From: Cytidiella melzeri
Lineage: Eukaryota; Basidiomycota; Agaricomycetes; Polyporales; Irpicaceae
Reading direction: 5' to 3'
DNA: 64,000 nt
Assembly (NCBI GenBank): GCA_022592445.1
Contig: JABYQR010000004.1
Location: forward strand, 124,001-188,000
Shown here: piece after piece, positions 50,333 to 60,385 of the stretch
Layout: every line of letters begins with the position of its first letter
Numbering within the stretch: the stretch's first letter is position 1
The notes under the pieces: generated by a model
Seen by the model: the letters and a program-made list of their open reading frames with translations, nothing else
The model's database searches: none
Told to the model about the DNA's origin: nothing
Made by a program: the position numbers and the translations under genes

Positions 50333-51760
50333 TCAGACTTGCACGTTCTGACTGTTTGGGGCAAGGTATACATTGAGTATTTGGAGTGTCATTGCGAGCA
50401 TGAGACAGACACTTACGCAAATTCACCGATGATGTTGCCTTGAGGAGAATATTCGCAAACAAAGAATTGAGCTGGCTGTATAAAGTAGGGCTGTCATTGT
50501 GAGGGTAGCAAGTCAAGACGTGAACGACCTACCCCAAAGCTTGCGGCGAAAATGCCACTGCAAGATTGAACCGCACAGCCGACTTGGGTCGATGCTTTCC
50601 AAACAACTTGGGTGAAGTGAGATGGCTGAGGGTTGTTCGGATCGTATTCCGCTTGTATCGCTTCGTAAGCAAAATTACGCTACCATCAAATGGAGTTCGT
50701 CACTTACAGACTTCGTCGGTCCAGGACTTCACGGCTGCGCTTATCCCGTACGAGCTGCCAGTACCAGCAGCAAGGTTTTCTGTGAACACAGTCACATATG
50801 TCAGTGAACCCTTCGCATGATCGATTCCTGCGAAACTCGCGCTTACCTCCAAAAGGTCCCAGAGAGCCGCCAGAATGCTGGAAAATACAGCCATTCGCCC
50901 ACTGTTGAGCTTTACTGGCCAATTCGTCACTCCATGTGAGAGCGGACGCTCCGTGCTGCGCCCGGATAGTGTTATGTGCGGACAAGTACTGCTCGATGTC
51001 ACTGCTGGAAGTTTGATCACTCGATGAAGATGCAGAAGCTGGAGTCGAAGGGGCTGGCGATGGGGATGGTGATGGCTTAGGTTCCGGAGATGGTGCTAGA
51101 GCTGAAGCTGGCTGAGGTTCTGGGGTTGGTTCAGACTGCTTAGATGTAGAGGTCTCCGGTTGTTCAGGAGTAGGTGAAGGGGTCGGAGCTGGCTTAGACT
51201 CTTCTGTGGTTGGAGCAGGAGCAGGAGCAGGAGGCTCATAACTAGATGACGGGGATGACTTGCTCTTCTCAGAGACGAGGGTTGGAAGGCGGCTTGTAGA
51301 CGATGACACAAAGCTGGAGGACACGGAGGAGAAGCTGGGCAATACCGAGGTCGCAGATAGGGTTGAGGGCGAGGGAGAGAATACGGGCAAAGCGCCGACG
51401 GCATTGGGAGCCTGACTGGATGGAGTGGCATTTGCAGCTACCGAGGAGCTTGAGGCCGAAGGGCTGCCGTCTTGTTAGATCATGTTTGAGTACACACGCG
51501 AACGTCTATACTCACGTTTGTTTGACACGACAAGCACTAGTGACGACGCCGTTCATGTCAGTGAACGTTCTAGTCATGACCTTTCCCCAGGGATCTGTGC
51601 CCATAACTCTTCCTGGGTAGCCCCATTTTCCTTTGCATCGGCTAGTACAAATTCCGGTTCCACTGTTGCGGCGAGCGCAGGCGGGACCAGCGTGGCTAGA
51701 AGGGATAAGCGCAAACATGAGTGCCGCGAACAGAAAAGAGAGGACGGCGACGCGAGCCAT
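50333..51760 (-). CDS. secreted CAP-domain (SCP/PR-1-like) protein
   Basis: Six exons, right to left: 51516-51760, 50847-51463, 50708-50779, 50533-50651, 50417-50475 and 50333-50351; 376 residues. Signal peptide MARVAVLSFLFAALMFALIP...SSHA, then a short Cys-containing N-terminal segment (GPACARRNSGTGICTSRC). A linker of about 150 residues is very rich in Pro, Ser, Thr and Glu and is probably O-glycosylated. The CAP domain occupies the last 135 residues or so: YLSAHNTIRAQHGA, LTWSDELASKAQQWA, CIFQHSGG, GENLAAGTG, then FTQVVWKAST, VGCAVQSC and FFVCEYSPQGN. The CAP cavity His and Glu are present. Yeast relatives (Pry1-3) bind and export sterols and fatty acids; that role is inferred from family. 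The last exon encodes only the final six residues plus stop. Confidence 0.92.
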
Positions 51761-52461
51761 GGTTCAGCGAATGAGTGTAGAGATCGAGAAAGAATGTTGG
51801 TTTTCAAATGAAAGTATGTGCATCAACTACAAACGACACTGTACGACCAGCGCCGAGCCTAGAAGGATGGAGGTTGAAGGGAAGAAATGGTGCTTACGGA
51901 CACAAAAGCCCACACTTGGTATATGTACGTGTTCCAGAAAGGATGTTTGTCGCCGTCGTGTCGTGCGTCGTTAGGAAAGCCTCGACGACTAGTCGTCAGG
52001 GAGATATCATCGTCACGATATTAGACAGATTGTAGCATGCCTTTGCACCCTACGAACTCGGAGGATCAGGTATCTTCAGGGCCAGAGCATACCATGCAAA
52101 GTATACATAGTCGTTTTGTGACTGACTCCTTGTCGGTTGCTTGTGCTATAAGATGAGCGCGTTCAGCGTGCATGGTCGTATCCCGCTTCGCCTGTTCCGA
52201 AGGATGTCCATTGTCCATCATAAGTGGATGGCAGCACAGATGACTTGGTAGACTCAACCATTGAATATGTCTTTTGTCCGTCTTGCGTGCTTGTATACTG
52301 TAGCTCGTTTAAGTTCCTCAAATTGCGAGTTCAAGTTGTGGGCGTACTACTTGAACTTCAGGTTGGAGTTTAGAAAGATGACATTGATCCGTAGAGCCTG
52401 TATAGACGCTCATGATTGCTCTTGAGTCCTCGCCCTTCAAGCTTTTCAAGTTGTGTGCAAA
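51761..52461. promoter_or_regulatory. divergent intergenic region (CAP gene / 52,462 gene)
   Basis: 700 bp between two divergent starts. Short open frames on both strands lack domains. Promoters of both genes are expected here; no specific element is identified. Confidence 0.4.
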
Positions 52462-52878
52462 ATGGCCTCTCCGTCCTCTCAGAATCCGCCCGAGCCTCCG
52501 TTTTATGTTCTAGTGTCCCACTCTCTCACAGCGCCATCCACTGCTGGTTCTTCCACGACCTTGAGCCACCCGATAGTCGAATACCACTATGCAGACGACT
52601 CACCTCACAATCTACTACCACGAACAAATGGAGAACATGTTTTCGTCCTTGACTACAATGAAGCTCACCTCACCTCACCTACCGCTCATAGTCTTTCGTC
52701 CGACCTAGCGGTGCGAGGCGTCAAGGTGGCTGACGCACCAGGAGCTGGCGTCGTAGCTGACGAAGGGCCGAAGAATAACAAGATCTATGTCATCGAAACA
52801 TCGGCGACTCCAGTTGAAACGTACGTGATTAACTTCAAGGAGGGTCGGTTGCCTCATCTGCATCCAGCATGCAAGTAG
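52462..52878 (+). CDS. conserved-looking hypothetical protein, 138 residues
   Basis: Single exon starting MASPSSQNPPEPPF at 52,462; an in-frame ATG 9 nt upstream is possible. The product is acidic, with blocks VSHSLTAPST, HPIVEYHYADDSP, GEHVFVLDYNEAHL and KIYVIETSATPVET. The third-position composition and lack of stops support coding. There is no signal peptide or membrane span. I do not recognise the family. The tandem YHYADD and LDYN blocks look like conserved motifs of a small fungal protein, but no function can be assigned. Confidence 0.6.
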   Translation: MASPSSQNPPEPPFYVLVSHSLTAPSTAGSSTTLSHPIVEYHYADDSPHNLLPRTNGEHVFVLDYNEAHLTSPTAHSLSSDLAVRGVKVADAPGAGVVADEGPKNNKIYVIETSATPVETYVINFKEGRLPHLHPACK

Positions 52879-53198
52879 ATGAACAGCATTCAGCGGAAAT
52901 CGTCCTAGCCGAACTGAAGCATAGGTACCCTCATTGCATACTACTCAGAAGGACTTTCACTGACATAGTCTTAGGAACGCTGTGATTCGGAGTATCCTCG
53001 ATTATCCAAATAGTCCCAGCTGAACAGACAAATCTGATCATGTCAGCCATGATACTTGTGAACAGTCCGTCACATCCTACCGCGCCGACCACACGGATGC
53101 AGACAGGGCGTCGTAGACGGCGCACACAAGCGATGTCTCGTATTTCCAGGCTCTAATCAACAAGCGAAATCACGAACAATGTATACATACTGCTGCCA
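52879..53198. other. convergent intergenic region
   Basis: 320 bp between the 3' ends of the 52,462 gene (+) and EMC7 (-). No gene or repeat seen. Confidence 0.5.
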
Positions 53199-54234
53199 TT
53201 ATCGCTTCCTATTCTTTCCAGTACGCTGCCTCGAGCCTGACTGTGACTGTTTAGCGTCTTGACGTCCTGACGCCGCCGCAGGGGCCTCGTCATCACCGAC
53301 CGTCATGAGTGATGATAGGCTGGCAGACGGTCAGTTCGAAAAGGTGGGAAAGTAGTCATCGACATTACTTGCCTTCCTTTGAGATCACCGCTCTGCAGCT
53401 GACTCTGAATCCCTGATATCTTCGCGTGTCGCTTCTCGAAGTCCTTCAACGTGTCTGGGTCCATGTTCTTCTAAAGGAAAAGTGAGTACGAGCATAAGAT
53501 ATATAGTTAAACAGAACACACCATTAAGTAAGGTGTAATGAACACCATTACTCCTCCGAAGAGCATCATCAACATCATAGGGCTCTGGAACATGCCAAGG
53601 AGGTTGAAAGCCTGCTGCTGAGTGTAATAATCCAGCTTTGAGAGTGCCGCCAGGGTGATTGGATACGGCAGGGTGACTGGAGCAACTGGAGACAGCGGTG
53701 TACCAGGGGTGTATGGTCGTATTTCAGGGAGAGTATCCGTGTCGAGGATGTCCACCCGTAACTGGTACAACGCATTAAGGCCACGGTCATGCAAATCCCT
53801 TGCAGAAACTTACCTGCTGAAACACATGGTCATGTGCAACCACAGACATGATATAGGTACCCGAGGGAACATTCCGACTTGATCGAAAATTACTTGAGAA
53901 CTTTATGGCCTGGGGAATGAGTGAGCTCGCAGACCACGCACATGGTGAAACCGCCATCCTGCGTCACTCCGCCATACAGCTTCCCATCGTCTAGCACCAC
54001 CTTCGCTTGACCAAGCTCGCCAAGATCTGTAATTGCGGTTGTTATGATGCACTAGTAAAGAAAAGCAACGACTTACCATTGCAATGCTCATTCCACTGAA
54101 TACGACCTTTTAGGTCGAAAGCAAGAGTTGTGCAAGCTGCACTGCAATGTTGTTGCACATTTCAGTAGTGAATCAAGCGAGGTGAGATATACTACCCACC
54201 AAAGCAAGAAAAAGAGTGACCGAGGAAGATGCAT
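53199..54234 (-). CDS. EMC7: ER membrane protein complex subunit 7 (EMC7)
   Basis: EMC is the ER membrane insertase that places transmembrane segments of many proteins; EMC7 adds a lumenal beta-sandwich domain. Seven exons, right to left: 54200-54234, 54077-54141, 53942-54026, 53814-53877, 53522-53761, 53373-53470 and 53199-53319; 235 residues. Signal peptide MHLPRSLFFLLCAACTTLA is encoded across exons 1-2. The lumenal domain has LKGRIQWNEHC, LDDGKLYGGVTQDGGFTI and VPSGTYIMSVVAHDHVFQ. The membrane helix follows the family hallmark NLLGMFQSPMMLMMLFGGVM, and the cytosolic tail begins KNMDPDTLKDFEKRH. The sixth intron (53,320-53,372) has a GC donor in perfect context (AG|GCAAGT). The tail ends in a Lys/Arg-rich stretch. 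Head-to-head with UTP23. Confidence 0.93.
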
Positions 54235-54396
54235 CGCTGCAGCTGGTGAACGGAAGTATGAAGATGTGACCGATGCGGTCCAAGAATGGGAACATGGCGG
54301 CTTGATCGGAATGCGAATGAGGCCAGCCTGAGATTCCAGCCTGAGGTACCGCCGTCACCTCCATCCTCACCTACAACTACAGAAAACCATTACAAC
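54235..54396. promoter_or_regulatory. short bidirectional promoter between EMC7 and UTP23
   Basis: Only 162 bp separate the two start codons of divergent housekeeping genes, so they must share a promoter region. No canonical TATA box seen. Confidence 0.6.
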
Positions 54397-55444
54397 ATGA
54401 GACAAAAACGTGCGAAAGCATACAGGAAACTTATGTCTCTTTATGCTATGTCTTTTGGCTTTCGACAGCCATACCAAGTTCTAGGTGCGTTTTCTCAACC
54501 TCTTCTTCCGAGTCACCCTAATATTCATTCTCAGTTGATTCCGACATGTGCAAAGCTGCCATTGCTCATAAGATAGAGCTAGTACAACAGCTAGGGGTTG
54601 TACTTCAGGGAACTGTAAAACCCAGTGTGTTTTTCCACCTCTTTCAATCAAAGCCGCTTTTACCAATGGCACGGCGAAGTTTAGTGATAACCCAATGCTG
54701 CATACATGAGCTCTACCTGCAAGGAAGGTCAGAGCAACCCGCAGTTGACCTTGCAAAGACGTTCGAAAGGCGCAAATGCAACCACAAGGAGGCAATACCT
54801 GGGGACGAGTGCCTAACCTCTGTCATTGGTGGGTCGTTCGTTCTATGAACGCCTCAGGTGTCATCTCACATACCACAGGAGAGGCGAACAAGCATAGATA
54901 TGTTCTTGCAAGTCAATCTCAATCCCTACGATCAAGCATGCGCAATATACCAGCTGTACCTATCGTACATGTGAACCGGTCCGTCATGATACTTGAACCT
55001 CCAAGTGATGCGACCATACGAACAAAGAACTCGGTACGTTACCCAGTACACGTACTTTACGGCAGTACTTACATCTTCAACAAGACTGAACAGAAGGCGT
55101 TGATGCCCTCTGCATCTGAGCTCGCACACATCGCATCAACCTCTCAGGTTGAAACGGCGGCGCCGAAGAAGAAACGAAAAGGACCCAAAGGTCCCAACCC
55201 ACTGAGTGTCAAGAAGAGGCAGAATACCACCTCAACTGGACCTACGAAACCGGTGAAACGAGGCAATAGCGAGCAATCACCGTCAAGAACGATTGGCGAG
55301 AAGAGAAAGCACAATGACAATCCGGGACCAGACACAAGCGGGGCTCTGGAGGGTGTCGTTCATTCAATAGGCGGGCACAAAAGAAAGAGACGGCGGAAGA
55401 CCGTTGCTGCCTCAGCACCTAGCGATCATGCTTCCGATGACTGA
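54397..55444 (+). CDS. UTP23: rRNA-processing protein UTP23
   Basis: UTP23 is a PIN-domain component of the small-subunit processome, needed for early 18S pre-rRNA cleavage and release of the snR30 snoRNA in the nucleolus. Five exons: 54397-54484, 54535-54624, 54685-54828, 54879-55033 and 55085-55444; 278 residues. Signature start MRQKRAKAYRKLMSLYAMSF, then the PIN core VLVDSDMCKAA with its Asp, TQCCIHELYLQG, and the zinc-binding CNHKEAIPGDEC cluster, followed by HRYVLASQSQSLR. The C-terminal third is basic and disordered with repeated Lys/Arg runs suitable for RNA binding and nucleolar targeting. The fourth intron is 51 nt, in frame and free of stops, so its retention would add 17 residues without breaking the protein. 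Confidence 0.93.
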
Positions 55445-55565
55445 CTTCGTGTAACATAGTGCTATGGTGTTCAATATGTGCCCTCTCTCGAAAATGCACC
55501 CATGGTTGAGAGCCTGTAGAGTCGAGGTCGACAGGAACGATTTGAAGGTACTGAACAACGATGTG

Positions 55566-55910
55566 TCAACGCGCCACTGGTAGTATCTGCTTTATCTCCC
55601 TGCGTCCTGCAATAATCTTGTCTTCAATAGTAGCCTGTGCGCCACTTGTCACTACAGTCCTCTTCTGACACACTCAAAAGTCGTACCACATCATGAAGGT
55701 GGCGGTTTCGTTCGAATTCGCCTCTGATCCACGCTATGGTTTCCCTTCGGGCAACTGGGTCGGGAATACCTAGTGTACGTACACATAAGTTGACGACCGT
55801 ATGAACAAGAGATGTGCATTGTACTCACCTCGAGAGGCTCTTATAGCGTATCTATAGAGATCAAAGACTCGCTGCTTGAGAATGAAATGTTTGAAGGTCA
55901 ACTGCTTCAT
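55566..55910 (-). CDS. LYR-motif protein, LYRM2-like (mitochondrial)
   Basis: A small gene easily missed because its exons are short. Three exons, right to left: 55829-55910, 55687-55769 and 55566-55634; 77 residues, introns of 59 and 52 nt, GT-AG. Starts MKQLTFKHFILKQRVFDLYR, then YAIRASRGIPDPVARRET, WIRGEFERNRH and ends IIAGRREIKQILPVAR. The LYR-type motif (here DLYR) with the downstream conserved Phe and Arg residues is typical of LYRM proteins, which are mitochondrial-matrix adaptors that bind acyl-carrier protein and assist Fe-S cluster delivery or respiratory complex assembly. The closest family by pattern is LYRM2, linked to complex I in animals. The exact fungal role is not established here. 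Convergent with UTP23 (121 bp) and divergent from the 4E-T-like gene. Confidence 0.82.
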
Positions 55911-56213
55911 GCTATGTAGTTAGCTCAATATCTTCTAGAAAGATTCTTGTTATTGAGACATAGTAGCTCTTGGACAAATTGTCGAGATTTATGTTCTGTA
56001 GCCGCGTATAATTTCGACTGTGCGAGAGCGACTGCCTGAAGCCACTGGCAGTAGGACTTAGTTGGTCCGTCACAAAATTCGGGTCGTCGAGCGCCACCCA
56101 CGAGCCCATACGCGCCTTTCCATTTCTGTACAAGGCTTTCTTAACACTCGACAAGAGCTTGCGCACCATCTCTGCGAGTTCTGCATCGACACCCTCAGCG
56201 TATGTTTTTGGGC
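55911..56213. promoter_or_regulatory. divergent promoter between LYRM2-like and 4E-T-like genes
   Basis: About 300 bp between two divergent start codons. Antisense open frames cross it but have no domain. No specific motif is identified. Confidence 0.45.
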
Positions 56214-59200
56214 ATGGCGGCGATGGAACAAAACTCCAAGAAATCTCAACAGACATCCATACTGCCACAAGACCCGCTCGACAGCCTCGCTGAAGCGCTT
56301 GCGAAAACCGATTTGCAGGAGGACGACAGCACTTTGGGCACCGACCAGGAAAACACAGGACAGACAGCGAGACCATTACACGTCTACAAACTCCATGATA
56401 TACTTTTACTCTCAAAGTCACCCCTCGTCAAGACTCCGGATGGCATGCCACCGCTGAAGGATTGGTTTGGGTATGCTGTTAGTGCGACGCCGCCCTTGCC
56501 ACTCTACTAACATTGATTGGCAGGGATTGGAGCGAGCAATTTGGAAGCAAGAAAGATACTGAATCTTCAGGAAACACGCCAAACGCGAGGGACAGACGGT
56601 CGGTCTACCAACCACGGATTTGGAGGCGTATGCTAACCGGCTTAATAGGTTTCGTACTCGGGACGTAGAAGAGGGCGGTGTGTATTCTGATTCGATTCCA
56701 ATTCACAGTTTTTCGTTGACTCCGGGCCACTTTATAGATGCGCCAGCAAGACCGTCATTCAGAGCAACTTTATCGCAACCTTCACAGATGGGGAACTTCA
56801 GACATCAATCTCTTCGTACCGCTGAGCGTGAGCGCGACCGTGACACTGAACGAGAGAGGCAGCGCGATGAAAGAGACAGGGAAGGACAAGAAAGACTGCG
56901 AAATGTACGTTGAAGGCCGGGTTTCACGTATGCATTTATTCACAGTGGCTTACAGCTTTCGGAAAAGTATGATCGCGACCGACTGGATCGTGACCGCCTC
57001 ACAACTACTTCATCCTCTACATTGCGGAATAAAGACCGGGATCCTGCGCCCCACTTGTCAGCTGGGTCCAATGCGAGAGGAGCACAAGGGCAGAACGGTG
57101 CAGCTGCGAGGAGGGCTGATGCGCGAGATGCTGGTCGCAAGAAAGTAGGAGAAATTAGCGATGACTGGCGTCGTGGTATGTTGCTTTCTTCTTGACACAC
57201 ATTTGAGCTTATCCTTTTATTTTTGATTAGTTCCGGACTCTTCCCGGACAGTTCGCGAGGATAGTAAGTACTACACATAAGCTTAAAGCACACGCGGTAT
57301 TGATATTCGCGCCGTACACTAGGATCGGACGCTGCTCGAAGAGACCGCGATCGTGAACGTCCAAGGTCGCGAGTGCGTGACTCCTCTCGTCCCCGCCGTG
57401 ATGCATCAAACAGCCGCAAGGATGATAGGGACCGGCCTCGTAGGGGAGACGATCGCGATGATTCTCGCAGGGACGGTGATGACTTATCGCGCCGTGAGCA
57501 AGGCGATTACTTCCCTCGTAGGGACTGGGACGACGTTCGGGACAGGGAAAGAGACGACCGCTTTCGTGAACGAGGGTCTCGTGATCTTGAGCGCGACAGT
57601 GACGACGATCCACGTCGCTGGCGAGACGATGGTAGGCGAGACGAGAGACAAGCTGTACGAAGAGATAGGGAAAGGAATTGGGACCGGTGGGAGCCTTCAC
57701 ACGACCGCGAACGCATGGATGATCGTGAAGGACGCCCGAAACGCGCAGGTCGTGAGAGGAGACCAGGTGCATTGGACGACCTCAAGGAGAAAGACGAAAG
57801 GAAGGAAAAAGAGCCTGCGTGGATGGAAACGTATGTTCCTACGACTCCTGGCGGGGGAATATTAGGAGGGAAAGGAGAAGACGGGGAGCTTGATGGCATA
57901 CAAGCTTGGAAGAAGGGAATGAAGGAGCGGGAAAAGAAAGAGAAGGTTGTAGAACCCGCAGCTGAACCAGTACAGAAATCGGAGCGGCCTTCTGTCACTC
58001 CTCCTAAAAGCGACGTTGCTGCCAATCCTCTACTTGACGAGATCCAAGTGTTCAAGTTGTTGATGAAAAAAGAAGCAGCCAAGAACGATTCGGATCCTGA
58101 CTCAAACAGTCCTCTTTTGCCGCCAGGAGGTCATACACATACAGCGAAGGAAGACCATGCTCGTAAGTTTGTCCATTTGTTTTTACCGAGGACAAGGACT
58201 TATCCATGCGTGCAACAAAAGCTTCTTTCACCGCATTGTCACCGCCTGAAGCTGCACCGCATGCATCTACCTCTTCAGCCCCCTCGACGAATGCCTCCGA
58301 CGGCGCTCGCATTCTCTCCCTTCTTGTGCAAGGATCCGACCACCCTACAACACTGACACAACCGCCTAAGACACCAAACGCATCAGATCTGCCGTCATCT
58401 CAGAACGTGTCTCGCATGTTCCCCACACCTGCTGTACAATCCTCTGAGAGGCCGACAATTGATATCACAAGCCCGACAGCCCCTAGCCACCAGTTCAACC
58501 CTCCCGCAGGTTCCCGCTTACTAGCATTTGGATCCCGTGCAATCCCGTCGTCGGCCACCAACATTACAAATCATAAACCCCCTCACTCTACCGATATTCC
58601 CGTTAACACATTGACGCAAACGATGCCTCCGAAGCTTAGCGTTGTGACACCACCCCCTGGCATTGGCATGAGTATGCTGTCACAAGGCTCTGATAACTTG
58701 AACTCATATTCCTCTGAGCTACATCTTGGTGCCAATCCACGAGCGACACCTTCTGATCGCTCTGGGAGAAGCTACTCGCCGTTCAACCTTGCGCTGCAGC
58801 CCTCAAATGCAGTAGATGACAACAACGATGGCTCGCGCTTTTCTCAAGCAGACCCCCTCCGACGTTCCCAAGCCATACCTCATCCTGATCGCAATATTAT
58901 GGGAACTTCGGAAGTCTCTTCGCCTTATCTTGAAAGAGGTGGAAGTCCTAACTTCTCTGGCAACGTGCCCGGCTTCGACCACGGTGGCAATGTTGCCGGC
59001 GGGGGTTCTTCAATTGGCAAAGGCAGCCGTTTCGCCAAGTTCTTCGACACAAAGAGCCGTGAGGCTCAGGCCAATATTGCTACACGAAGGACGCCGGTGC
59101 AGCCCGGCCTTGTCCCCACGCCGCCTCTTCCTCACCAGAGGCAAGACCATATGGTCATTAACGGAATGAATCACAGTGCTCAAGATAATCGAGCAATGGA

Positions 59201-60205
59201 AGATCTCTTCGCCATGCTACAGAATTCTACGCAGGTATGTTGATTGTTCACGCATCAGTGTCGAGCGATGCTAACGGCAATGTCTTCCAGAACCACCGTG
59301 CTTCGCCACAACTCCAACAGACTGGTCGCATACCATCTGGTGGTGGTCTGTATGGGCAAGGCCCCATAGATATACAAGCGCTACAGCAACAGCAGCAACA
59401 GCAGCATTTCGCACAGCAAACAGCCCGTCTCGACTCGTTGTACGACAGTCGTCTTGACGATAGGAATTTTGTACCCGATGGTCTGGTCCCTGGTCTTCGT
59501 CCTGCTCCACGCCCTCGCAGCCGAGAGCCCTCGGGCGTCCTCTTCAACGACCAGCTCGATGACCCTCTACACTTCAATGCTCAGCGACTGCAGCAGCAGA
59601 GGAACCTGGAGCAGCTTTATTCCAACCAGGCACAACCCTTCAACCAACCGGCAATGACTCGTGGCGGCATGACACTGCAACAAGCCCACATTCGCGAAGT
59701 CCAGATGCGAGAGGCACAAATCCGAGAAGCACACCTTCGTGAGGCGCAGCTTCGCGAGGCGGCGGCCGTCCGCGATGCCCAGATTCGTGAGGCACAACTG
59801 CGTGCGGGTCCTTCGCTGACCCAGCAAACTGCTGTACAACGGCTGCCTCCTGGGCTGGCGAATCTCGGAGGCCGTCCCCCTCATGACCCCGCGCAGTATC
59901 TCAACGCACAGCTCAGCACACCCGGAGGTGTTTTGCAGTCGCCTGTTCATCCACGCTTCGATGGCTTCGGCGGAGGTGCAGGAAACTTCAACGGTTCGAC
60001 TGTGACACGCGGCCCTGTCCCTGGACTCCACCATCAGAACCCTCTCGCATTTAACCAGATAAATGGGCTGGGCCCCGCCAACTCTAGTATGGATCTTCGC
60101 GGCCAAAGCCAGATTCTTGGGATGGGTGGTAATACTCGAGGGCTGGGCCCCGGATTCTCTCAACAGCAGCAGCAATTGCAGGCACAGCAACTTGCGCTTC
60201 GCCAA

Positions 60206-60252
<47 letters not shown>

Positions 60253-60385
60253 CGTACCGCCACATATGTTGCAGCACGGCATGCTTCCACCGCATCTCCA
60301 ACACCAACCGCCAAATATTCCCATCAATAATACGCAGGGCACGGCGGACTTGATGGCGCTCTTGATGGGTGGCCAGAGAGAATGA
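56214..60385 (+). CDS. 4E-T-like eIF4E-binding translational repressor (putative)
   Basis: Eight exons: 56214-56470, 56524-56598, 56649-56904, 56956-57175, 57231-57263, 57323-58162, 58222-59234 and 59291-60385; 1262 residues. The start could also be 56,202 or 56,223. Near the N-terminus, HVYKLHDILLLSKSPLV resembles the eIF4E-binding element Y-x4-L-hydrophobic (Ile in the Leu place) followed by the SSPLV-like block, then WFGDWSEQFGSKKD and ARDRRFRTRD, as in animal 4E-T (EIF4ENIF1). The middle (about 270-560) is an Arg/Asp/Glu-rich RD/RE region. At about 900, GSRFAKFFDTKSREAQ matches the SRFxxWF-like block of 4E-T. The C-terminal third is Gln-rich with nine REAQ-type repeats and a Q16 run, ending DLMALLMGGQRE. 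Such proteins sit in P-bodies and couple eIF4E to mRNA repression. Identification rests on motif order, not on a database match. Confidence 0.75.
59689..59808 (+). repeat. REAQ-type heptad-like protein repeats in the 4E-T-like gene
   Basis: The codons encode about eight successive units of the form (I/L)REAQ(L/M), for example IREVQMREAQIREAHLREAQ. They would form a charged helix or coiled coil. Nearby DNA units have diverged, so the repeat is old. Confidence 0.75.
60203..60250 (+). repeat. CAG/CAA microsatellite encoding Q16
   Basis: Forty-eight bases of mixed CAA and CAG codons, mostly alternating, encoding sixteen glutamines. Alternation limits slippage, but length polymorphism between strains is likely. 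Confidence 0.9.

Noticed and set aside
57227..58082. Minus-strand frames of 181 and 191 codons
   Set aside because: Antisense to the Arg/Asp-rich repeat region of the 4E-T-like gene, whose biased codons leave both strands open.
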